DNA of 64,000 nt from Haloarcula nitratireducens (GTDB lineage: Archaea; Halobacteriota; Halobacteria; Halobacteriales; Haloarculaceae). Every line of letters begins with the position of its first letter. The stretch's first letter is position 1. The DNA lies in the NCBI RefSeq assembly GCF_019599505.1, contig NZ_RKLT01000008.1:1-64000 (forward strand), given 5' to 3'. Shown here in pieces: positions 57,701 through 64,000 of the stretch. A program made the translations under genes and the position numbers. The notes under the pieces were generated by a model. The model was not told the DNA's origin. It did no database searches and was given only the letters and a program-made list of their open reading frames with translations.

Positions 57701-59061
57701 TGCTGTTCCGCACGCGTCCCACGTGCCCCCTCGACAGTCAGCTGTTCCGAGGAGGGCACGAGTACGAAATTCGCGAGCTCTCGGCCACTCAGCACGAACT
57801 CCGGTCGGGTCTTCCCACGTCCGGTTGTGATCTCACGATCTAAGAGCCGCTGCAGCGCCGCTCGTGCATTCCGTTCTTTCGTGGCTGCCCGGAAGCCGCT
57901 GTCGCGTATCCGTTCGGCCTCCACCTCGTAATACGGCCCGTCGAGTGGATCGAAAACTGGCGCGAGTGACTGCAGGTGCTTGTCGAGCGCTTCACGCTCG
58001 CCGTCACTGGATGGAACGCTGAGTGCTCGAATATTCGCGGTGAACGAGCGCTTTGGGTTTTTGGCCTCGATGGCCCCGACGCGTTTTGCTTGTGGGCCAC
58101 TCAACTCCTCCCGGCTTCGGTGGTCAGATTCGTCGTCAAACTGGAAGAGTGACCCGAAAACTCGCTGAGCCCAGGTATCCCGGCCATCGATGATGTCTTC
58201 CTTGCGAAGTTCGGCATCGCCCTGCCAGCTATCTCGCTGCTGGAAGACGACCTGGAACGCGATTGGCGCACTCGCCTCCGTCAAGTCATCGACGAGTGAT
58301 GCGAGCGCACCGCCAGGCTGGTCGACAGCGTCGGGGCTATCGTCGACGTCGTCGGCAGTGAATGGCGAGAGTGAGGTCATCCAGTCCTGCTTTCGGGTCG
58401 CCGAGCCCTGCCACCGCACGCCGAGTGGGGAGACGGTATCGGTCGCTGGCCGGGCGAGTATCGTTCCCTCTGACGTCATCGTTGGTTTCGCTAGCGCCGT
58501 GAGTGGCTCATCCTCGAGAATCGCATCTGGTGGAGCGAGTTCGAGGGCAGTATCCCCAGCTTCGATGACGTGGTCGGCAGACAGGTCGGTGACCGTCCCT
58601 CCATCTGCAGCTGATTCAGCTTCCGTTAGTTCCGCTTGACTGTCGTCATCAGTCTCGAGCTCGTAGTGCTCGTCAGGGCCGAACTCGTACGTGAGCTCGC
58701 CCGACTCATAGTGCTCGACGAATGTCTCGCGGTCGAATTCGACAGGCTGTACGAGTCGGGATGCGACGTCGACCTCGGTACGCTCGATGTCGAACGTCTC
58801 GGGATAGATCGACCGGAGCCGTTTCTCCAGGGTATCCAGATGGTCGTCGGCACCGTAGTAGAATTCGACGGGGTCATCTTTCCCCTCGCTCAGCGCGAGG
58901 AATTCGAAGCGTAGCGGTGTGTCGCTATGTAGCGGATTGAGTTTGTCAGCTAGCCCTGTCGAGTCCGTTGAGGTCAGTTTGTGGAGGCTCTCCAGTGCCT
59001 GCGGCAGACGCTCCGGATTGAGTCGTTCGGAGGTTGGCGTCACGCGAAGGTACTCACGCAT
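54769..59061 (-). CDS. Large VirD4/TraG-like coupling ATPase of a conjugation-type system
   Basis: 1430 residues from the ATG at 59061, which has GGTGACGACG just before it and overlaps the upstream stop by 8 bp. An N-terminal region of about 500 residues is followed by Walker A GRFGTTGSGKSK (about 525-536), ILIIPKNDDM, and a second catalytic half with VVNLLVDEAASVVV (Walker B, about 810). The C-terminal 450 residues include a restriction-nuclease-like part (FAIEVETTTPENPAKVL). Such HerA/FtsK-type pumps feed DNA into a transfer channel. The nuclease-like C-terminus could be a relaxase substitute or a DNA-binding domain. Confidence 0.85.
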   Translation of the reverse strand: MREYLRVTPTSERLNPERLPQALESLHKLTSTDSTGLADKLNPLHSDTPLRFEFLALSEGKDDPVEFYYGADDHLDTLEKRLRSIYPETFDIERTEVDVASRLVQPVEFDRETFVEHYESGELTYEFGPDEHYELETDDDSQAELTEAESAADGGTVTDLSADHVIEAGDTALELAPPDAILEDEPLTALAKPTMTSEGTILARPATDTVSPLGVRWQGSATRKQDWMTSLSPFTADDVDDSPDAVDQPGGALASLVDDLTEASAPIAFQVVFQQRDSWQGDAELRKEDIIDGRDTWAQRVFGSLFQFDDESDHRSREELSGPQAKRVGAIEAKNPKRSFTANIRALSVPSSDGEREALDKHLQSLAPVFDPLDGPYYEVEAERIRDSGFRAATKERNARAALQRLLDREITTGRGKTRPEFVLSGRELANFVLVPSSEQLTVEGARGTRAEQQSRNPLPRPHQDLMSEFRDGMAIGYALDDTGEAEDEPTQIPPRLLPTHYGRFGTTGSGKSKALINDMLSLYDNTEGPTILIIPKNDDMAQNYMRAHARRFGMTDLEENVVHFPIPDVLPGFSFFDLEPSMESGRRREDAVQRKADHYEEILKLVIGTDRYERATVAPTLIKTLIKALFDEEYGRENGLYRASTDYFAHRQLEHVVDQLWEAGPPNENIGDAPRSSDEEVTRTIRRQLQLDPNTFANVMGGVGNRLAYISQDTHLRQIFNNTENQFDFRDVLDEDTVILFDLGDLRDDAARIMTGVILTNLDAALKDRKQALSQHPDDYVVNLLVDEAASVVVSDIMNDLLEKGRGFRLSVGLSMQFPEQMETEGGRKIYLNALNNIGSSLIGKINVDRELARAMAHEEMDPADFANRIRSLPRGEWIASLPSPTFGETGPYPFSLEPLPIPPGHPESESPLTEREEEQFTETLSSMHEDISDEHGVPAATDASTTRTPTDVHEVLDIGSDDLDVAIAKVVRSLQLREGCREENGWVAVEAVDDELRRLFDDVEPPSYDALADIRERSRYLDTTVDIDADELRIRLTEAGEDVSTPETGSVQAAGGSAHDAALLQIEEELTALGFTVSILAQDGSEKPDARASHPDVDDRFAIEVETTTPENPAKVLTNLRKAQEAGDIPLFVVRPGNDETEWAERVDGILTPPVRTLQNGETRFYTTDSNLTFNGGATEEGGVTAVRPATDDENGTQNIWQRDGDEIVLHDTSGTEHIRLPSLGKLSKDRVPAIYSYDHAADEYIVYEHGEQHIYETKSAFEDDWVRVKKPFIPEAELQTPDYSPTSYAIVILPEEGNPVVYDTDGTYSMDTILDTVTTSEGEETAGQQADHIQQAPQPLIDDIADDPEAVVERFAETHLVEDPQSRVSAGEVYEIYEQWAEAHGIDTDSKPWFGRRLGNYVTFERDTDSENGDSVRYYEGLALKSE

Positions 59062-61261
59062 CGTCGTCACCTCCCGTTTCACCGCCATCAGTCTCTGTTG
59101 GCGTCCGCTCAGGTGTGTGGTGTCCGTTGTCGGTCGCTCGGCTTTCAATATCGTCTTGGAACGCCTGTACGTCCGCGTCTACAGCATTCTCGCCAGTTCC
59201 GGGGAGTGAGTCTCGCCGTTGCTCGGTTGGCTCGAAGTCGATGACCTGCTTCTCCTTGGGCATCGCTTTGACCTGGATGCCGCGCCACTCGCCGTCGACG
59301 CCCACGAGTGCCTCGGAGAAGCCGGCGTCCTCGTTGCCGGGTACGGCGTCTTGGACGAACCGCATCTGTGCGTAGTTCAGGCCGAACTCGTCGGCCCACT
59401 CCTTGTCCATCCCGTCGAGGCGGTGGAACTGCTTGACCGCACACTGGTCGAGAATTGCCTCGCTCTCGGCGTGCTCGAAGAACTCGTCGACGGTCTGGGT
59501 GACCAGCCGGATCGAGAGGTCGTGGTGGCGGTGATGCCGGAACACCGTTTCGAGGAACGCCAGGCTCGCGGCGTCCTGCATGATGTAGCGCGCCTCGTCG
59601 ATGTAGAACACGACTTCTTTGTCCGAGACCTTCGCCCGCTCGTACACCAGCGAGATCAGCAACTGCATCGTCAGTGCTGTGCTGCTGTCAACGCTACCCT
59701 CCTGCTGAGCGAGGTCGAGGTAGATGACCTTCTCGTCCCGAATGTCGAAGTCGGACTCCTGGCCGAGATTCGCGTGGCGACCGTCGTCTTCGAAGGGGCG
59801 GAGCTGATCGAGCAGCCACGTCGCGTCCTCTTTGATCTTCCCTGCCTCTTCGTCGGATCGAACGACGAACTCCTCAGGGTCGTCGACCATGTCCTCGAAG
59901 ACGTCCATCATATCGCGGATGGTCGGACTCGGATTGCTGTGCGTAGAGATGTCGTCGGTGATACCCTTCCGCTGGTAGGCACGTTTGAGGGCGAGTTCGA
60001 GCGTGGTGCGCCGATCTCCCAGTGAGATGCCCCGGAGGGCGAAGAAGTTCGTGAGGAAGCTCATCGCGTCGTCGAGCTTCTCGTTGAACGGGCTCGCGTC
60101 CTCGCCCATCGCCCGCTGGACGTGCTCGGGCGTCTCTCGAATTTCCAGCGGATTCAGCCCGAGCGTCCCACCGACGGTGATTCGCTTGGCGTCGAGCGCC
60201 TCTGAGACCCCCGCCCAGTTGTTCAACGGCTCGAGGATGATGCCGATACGGTCCTTGCTCTGCTCGATGGAGCGGATGAAGTTCTGCTTGGAGCTGAACG
60301 ACTTCCCCGAACCCGTGTCGCCGACGGTGAACATCGCGTACCCGTTATCTCGGGCGAACGGGTCGATGACCACGGGGCTCTGGTTGTCCTTGTGAATCCC
60401 GAACTCGACGCCGCCCTCCTCGAGGATCGTCGCGTTGTGCGGCGAGGAGAGTAACGCACCGACGGCGCCACCGAGCGCAATCGATGTCCGGCCGAACTCG
60501 TTGTCGCCGATGGGCGCGGCGGACTGAAGGGCGAGGTCCTGCCGACAGATTGCGGTCTTCGGCGTGAGGTTCGCCGGGTCGTCGCGAAGCGCACTCTTGA
60601 CCTTCTGGACAGCGTCTCTGAGGTCGTCTTTCTCGTCGGCCCGGACCGTGATGAACATCCCCTGGTCGAAGACGTTCGCGCCGTTCTCGACGGCCTTGTA
60701 CGTCGCTGCGGCCTCGTTGGCGCGCTCTTGGAGATAGGCGCTCCGGATACTCTGTTCGAGGTCAGCATCGACCTGGAGGTCGTCCGCGATGTCTTGCAGT
60801 TCGTTCCGGGCCCGCTCCTGATTTTTCGGCGTGATGTGGGCCGTCAGATCGAACTGGACGTCGGTCATCTCGAAGAGGTCGCTCAGATACCCGTCGTTGG
60901 GATAGTCGGCATAGTTAGCGATATACAGCGTCGTCGTCCACTGCTCGCCGACCCGTGCGGCGCGCGTTTCCCACTCGACAGCTCCGGGCGCGGTGACGGT
61001 CTTGTGCGACTCGGAGATGTCGTCGAGGAGCTTGCGTTCGGCCTCGCCTTCTTCGAGTGTCTCCTCGTCGAGGACATCGGTAAAGTCCACGTCTGGTTCA
61101 TCATCCGCAGTGAAGCGGTCCCAGAGGTACTTACTGCCGACGCCAAGGCCGAGACCCACCACAAGGGCAAGTACTGCACCCTCTGCTGGTGTCAGGTTCT
61201 GGAACCACTCGGCGACGGGGCCAAGCGCGTCACCACTTGCCTGGAGGATCACGTTACGCAT
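59054..61261 (-). CDS. VirB4/TraC-like conjugation ATPase (ATPase half)
   Basis: 735 residues. One N-terminal membrane segment (GAVLALVVGLGLGVGSKYLW), then Walker A VGDTGSGKSFSSKQ (about 330), GLNPLEIRET, and Walker B EVVFYIDEARYIM (about 560), then LSIRLVTQTVDEFF, which is typical of VirB4. It powers assembly of a type IV secretion-like channel. The ATG at 61261 overlaps the stop of the gene before it by 8 bp. The usual VirB4 N-terminal domain appears to be carried by the upstream gene. Confidence 0.88.
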   Translation of the reverse strand: MRNVILQASGDALGPVAEWFQNLTPAEGAVLALVVGLGLGVGSKYLWDRFTADDEPDVDFTDVLDEETLEEGEAERKLLDDISESHKTVTAPGAVEWETRAARVGEQWTTTLYIANYADYPNDGYLSDLFEMTDVQFDLTAHITPKNQERARNELQDIADDLQVDADLEQSIRSAYLQERANEAAATYKAVENGANVFDQGMFITVRADEKDDLRDAVQKVKSALRDDPANLTPKTAICRQDLALQSAAPIGDNEFGRTSIALGGAVGALLSSPHNATILEEGGVEFGIHKDNQSPVVIDPFARDNGYAMFTVGDTGSGKSFSSKQNFIRSIEQSKDRIGIILEPLNNWAGVSEALDAKRITVGGTLGLNPLEIRETPEHVQRAMGEDASPFNEKLDDAMSFLTNFFALRGISLGDRRTTLELALKRAYQRKGITDDISTHSNPSPTIRDMMDVFEDMVDDPEEFVVRSDEEAGKIKEDATWLLDQLRPFEDDGRHANLGQESDFDIRDEKVIYLDLAQQEGSVDSSTALTMQLLISLVYERAKVSDKEVVFYIDEARYIMQDAASLAFLETVFRHHRHHDLSIRLVTQTVDEFFEHAESEAILDQCAVKQFHRLDGMDKEWADEFGLNYAQMRFVQDAVPGNEDAGFSEALVGVDGEWRGIQVKAMPKEKQVIDFEPTEQRRDSLPGTGENAVDADVQAFQDDIESRATDNGHHTPERTPTETDGGETGGDDDA

Positions 61262-62375
61262 CGTGTGGGTCCTCCCGGCGTGAGTGGCCGATGATCGATT
61301 GGTCGCGAACGGCACGTTCTGCCTCGTCGTAGTCGTGTTCGCGGCCGTTCCAAAAGTCCATATTCAGAACGAACAGCTCGACCGTGCTGAGTCGACGTGC
61401 GGACCACCCCGACGCCTGCTGGATGAACTCGGATCGCACGTCGTTGACGCGACTGTCGAGCTTCTCGAACATCTGCGCACGACGTTCGACGTCGGTAAGG
61501 TCCTCGCGGCGGGTGACGAACGGGTTGAACAGGAAGCCGATGACCGGGAACTGGGTCAGCTTCTCGGCGGGGGTGCCCTCGTCGCGGAAGCGGTCGTAGA
61601 CCTCTATCGGGCTAACTTCAACGCCGATGTAGTACCGGACCTGCTGGATGCCCCGGTCACGCATCTCCTTCGGCCGTGTCTCCCGGTACTCTTCGAGGAG
61701 TTCCCGGAAAATCGGGTTCTCCGTGACGTCTTCGTCAGTGAGTCGATCCTCGATGGTCTCGGTGATCTGCTCGACCGGGAAGGAACGGGTTGTGGCGTGG
61801 AGTTTGAGCTTCGAGTCCAGCTCTTTGTTGGCGAACTCTTCGCCAGCGTCCTGGAGCTGCGCCCAGTCGTCGGACATCGCGAAGTCCATGTTGGCCGGAT
61901 CGATCTCGATGAACGCCTCCATCGCGCCGTCTTCACGCTGGATGGCACCAGCGCCCGGCCACGCCCGCTTGATGTTCGTGAGGTCCTGTGTCCGCTCGTC
62001 CGGCTTGAACGGCGTGTAGTTCGCGAGTCCGCCTTCGTTCCGCTCTGTCTCGTTGGTACTCGTGTCGGCGTCGGCGGGCGCACTGAACGTGATCTGAGGT
62101 CGCTTGAGGTACCGATAGACGTCTTTGGTCCACGTCCAGGCGTTCAGGTGGGTTGGTGAGACGTAGATGACGGCGACGCCAAAGCTAAGCCCGCCAGCGA
62201 CGAACGGGAGGGCAAGCGACTCGATCCCGGTGAGCCCCGCGATAAACAGCCCAATAATGGGGAAGGCGATGAGCATGCCAACGTCTCCTTCCTCGATATT
62301 GAGATACGGGATGCGACTCTCCTCGCCGAACTGATCCATGATGCGCCGTGCGGCCGCGTCTTGATCTGCTGACAT
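61254..62375 (-). CDS. Membrane protein with VirB3/VirB4-N-like features
   Basis: 373 residues. Two membrane segments near the N-terminus (VGMLIAFPIIGLFIAGLTGI, ALPFVAGGLSFGVAVIYV), then a soluble domain of about 280 residues (AFIEIDPANMDFAMSDDWAQ, RSFPVEQITETIEDRL, RYYIGVEVSPIEVYDRF). That layout resembles the PrgI/VirB3 segment plus the N-terminal domain of VirB4. It overlaps the ATPase gene, so VirB4 looks split into two coupled proteins here. Confidence 0.75.
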   Translation of the reverse strand: MSADQDAAARRIMDQFGEESRIPYLNIEEGDVGMLIAFPIIGLFIAGLTGIESLALPFVAGGLSFGVAVIYVSPTHLNAWTWTKDVYRYLKRPQITFSAPADADTSTNETERNEGGLANYTPFKPDERTQDLTNIKRAWPGAGAIQREDGAMEAFIEIDPANMDFAMSDDWAQLQDAGEEFANKELDSKLKLHATTRSFPVEQITETIEDRLTDEDVTENPIFRELLEEYRETRPKEMRDRGIQQVRYYIGVEVSPIEVYDRFRDEGTPAEKLTQFPVIGFLFNPFVTRREDLTDVERRAQMFEKLDSRVNDVRSEFIQQASGWSARRLSTVELFVLNMDFWNGREHDYDEAERAVRDQSIIGHSRREDPHDA

Positions 62376-62377
62376 TG

Positions 62378-63493
62378 TTAGTGGATTCCTCGATCAAACT
62401 CCATCCCATGGTCGTCACTCGCCGATTCCGCTGTCGCTCCACCAGGGTCATTCTCTGTTCGACGGTACGATGGCGTCCCGCCATCGTCTCCTCCATGCCC
62501 ACCGCGGGCAGCCGCTTTTTGGGCGACAGCGTGGCCAGCGGCGGCTTTCGGCCCCCACCGAGCGGCGGTCGTCGCGACGCCGGCGCCACCGACGTAGGCT
62601 CCAGCGGCGACACCGCCGACGAGTGCTGCGCCTTTCGTCGCACCGCCGACGACTTTGGCCGTCAGCGGAGTCGCGTATTTGAACGTCTTCCACGTGATGT
62701 AAAGGGCGACCAGCGGGAGGGACGCAGCAACGAGATATTTGAGGAACGCTGTTCCTGGTGTGAGCGTCCCACCGCTGTAGATCAAGTCGTATCCCTTGAG
62801 GACCATCGCTGCGGGAAGCGGGAGGACAGCCAACGGGACAAACCGTTTGCAGAATCCCATTGCGATATCGGATACGACCGGAATATTTCCGTAGGCTAGT
62901 GCAAATGCAATCGGCATTCCGTACAGGTAGACATACAGCAGGATCATCCGGATGTAGAACAGCGCCTCCAACGCCCACATTGAGATTCCACCAATCACGG
63001 CGAACAATAGCCCCAGCCCTGGGTTTGTGATGGCTGCACCCAAGAACTGAAGCATTGCCGAGGCTACGGAGGAAAGCTCCGGCATCAGTGCAATGGTGAA
63101 CCCGTCGACGAGGTAGAGCGTAAGAGTTCCAACCCAATACCACGTAATGATTAGAAAGGCCCCGACCCAGGCCGTCTTCTTCGTTTTTCGGGCTTCGTAG
63201 GTACTTCCAATATTGAAGATCCGAACCGTGTGACGGCCCTGAACACTCATTACAAGGAGCAAAAGGGCAATCAGCATGATTTCGCCGCCGATGAGAGCAT
63301 CGTGAATCGCTGGCCAGGGTGCGTTGGTTGGTTCACCGAAGACAAATGCTCCGTTCGTCTCTGGGGTCGGGGTTCCGAACATCCCCTCAGTCAGAGTCTC
63401 ATACCCCGACCTGAGACCGTCCATGAACAGCCCGATGAACCAATCAACGACGCCTTTGATACCCTCAAGGACGACGTCAATGAGATCAACCAT
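62378..63493 (-). CDS. Polytopic membrane protein, VirB6/TrbL-like
   Basis: 371 residues with about seven membrane segments (MLIALLLLVMSVQG, TAWVGAFLIITWYWVGTLTLYLVDG, LGLLFAVIGGISMWALEALFYI, RMILLYVYLYGMPIAFALAYG and others) and a soluble, glycine-rich C-terminus. This is the usual form of the VirB6/TrbL channel component. Two to three bases separate it from both neighbours. Confidence 0.78.
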   Translation of the reverse strand: MVDLIDVVLEGIKGVVDWFIGLFMDGLRSGYETLTEGMFGTPTPETNGAFVFGEPTNAPWPAIHDALIGGEIMLIALLLLVMSVQGRHTVRIFNIGSTYEARKTKKTAWVGAFLIITWYWVGTLTLYLVDGFTIALMPELSSVASAMLQFLGAAITNPGLGLLFAVIGGISMWALEALFYIRMILLYVYLYGMPIAFALAYGNIPVVSDIAMGFCKRFVPLAVLPLPAAMVLKGYDLIYSGGTLTPGTAFLKYLVAASLPLVALYITWKTFKYATPLTAKVVGGATKGAALVGGVAAGAYVGGAGVATTAARWGPKAAAGHAVAQKAAARGGHGGDDGGTPSYRRTENDPGGATAESASDDHGMEFDRGIH

Positions 63494-63495
63494 CG

Positions 63496-64000
63496 TCAGG
63501 CCTCCGTGATCGTGACCTCACAGTCAGTCATCTCGTCAGACCCGGAATACTGGACATCGTAGGTACTCGTGACCCGATTGCCACTGACTTGAGTCTCGAC
63601 GATAACCGTGAACTGCCCGCTGTTACCATCTGGGGAACACCCCATTCCGTCCTCACTCTCAGAACCGAACGGGAACGAATTACTGAACAGGTCGGCCGTC
63701 TCGCCAGGGGAGACTACTACCCGGTCGGTTTCGTGCATTCCACTGCCTCTGGGGTTCTCAATTGGATTGGGAACGTCCCCGGAGAAGATTAGTTCAGTTA
63801 TCGCTTCCGGACCGCTTCCTGTGTTCTCTACCGTGACGAATGCCTCGCCATTCTTGATCCGGTCTGTCTCGCTCTCACCATAGACTTCGTCCCACGGCTT
63901 ATCTGGGTTATTCCGATAGAGTCCGACATCCTGTATCTGCATCTCTGGACGGAGTTCAGTCGTGGTCTCAACTACTGTCTCCTCGCCTTTCAACGCGAGT
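63496..64000 (-). CDS. Secreted/pilin-like protein, 5' end outside the window
   Basis: The frame is open to the window edge, so the start is missing. At least 166 residues are present. It is strand-rich with polar residues (AFVTVENTGSGPEAITELIFSG, SGQFTVIVETQVSGN, STYDVQYSGS) and the visible upstream codons are hydrophobic (L-A-L). This looks like the ectodomain of an archaeal pilin/archaellin-type or other exported protein. Together with the genes that follow it may be part of the transfer apparatus. Confidence 0.65.
   Translation of the reverse strand, partial: LALKGEETVVETTTELRPEMQIQDVGLYRNNPDKPWDEVYGESETDRIKNGEAFVTVENTGSGPEAITELIFSGDVPNPIENPRGSGMHETDRVVVSPGETADLFSNSFPFGSESEDGMGCSPDGNSGQFTVIVETQVSGNRVTSTYDVQYSGSDEMTDCEVTITEA

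Overview
The window is haloarchaeal (class Halobacteria) and almost certainly part of a plasmid, megaplasmid or secondary replicon. The proteins are strongly acidic. Several genes have a TATA box about 26 bases before a leaderless ATG or GTG. There is an archaeal TFB, an Orc1/Cdc6 gene flanked by origin recognition boxes, a ParA partition ATPase beside its own repeat array, and a run of uncharacterised small zinc-ribbon proteins of the kind that fill haloarchaeal plasmids. No rRNA, tRNA or CRISPR array was seen.

Layout. 0-2 kb: parA-type partition operon with CAATCTACAT-type repeats on both sides. 2-5 kb: a winged-helix/nucleotidyltransferase toxin-antitoxin-like pair, a TRAM protein and hypotheticals. 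5-18 kb: a defence island. It holds a tyrosine recombinase, an Eco57I-type adenine methylase, a second methylase body on the opposite strand, a fused PLD-nuclease/SNF2 helicase, and a tight four-gene operon with a ThsB-like TIR protein and a RipA-like membrane protein. 18-20.5 kb: a PolB fragment, then the Orc1/Cdc6 origin. 21-27 kb: a second nucleotidyltransferase pair, a SWIM protein, ArdC-like and DUF6610-like genes. 27-34 kb and 38.7-42 kb: heavy-metal genes (CopZ, two P1B ATPases, ArsR-like regulator, NicO-like transporter, NikR, MerA, HxlR-like regulator, HTH-10 regulator) and a peroxiredoxin. 34-38.6 kb and 42-53 kb: small haloarchaeal plasmid proteins, TFB, an RPA-like protein and a PIN-toxin locus. 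53-64 kb: an NrS-1-like primase-polymerase and a type IV secretion/conjugation-like cluster (coupling ATPase, split VirB4, polytopic membrane protein).

The most striking system is at 5.2-15.9 kb. The methylase gene (5942-9595, minus) and the headless second body (9608-12064, plus) share a perfect 54-bp inverted repeat at 8237-8290 and 9758-9811, in the same reading frame. Flipping the 1.5-kb segment between them would move the promoter, the N-terminus and AdoMet motif I from one catalytic/target-recognition body to the other, giving a 1203-residue alternative to the present 1217-residue enzyme. A catalytic-domain-only tyrosine recombinase lies next door. This reads as a phase-variable DNA modification system linked to a PLD-SNF2 restriction helicase.

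Two plasmid-wide non-coding patterns also stand out. Five copies of an inverted repeat (TTAACCAACA, 20-23 bases, TGTTGGTTAA) sit upstream of minus-strand operons of accessory genes. At least thirteen GC-rich hairpins next to a T-tract sit about 10-60 bases upstream of individual start codons in the same gene set. Together they suggest a shared promoter-level and RNA-level control scheme for the plasmid's accessory genes.
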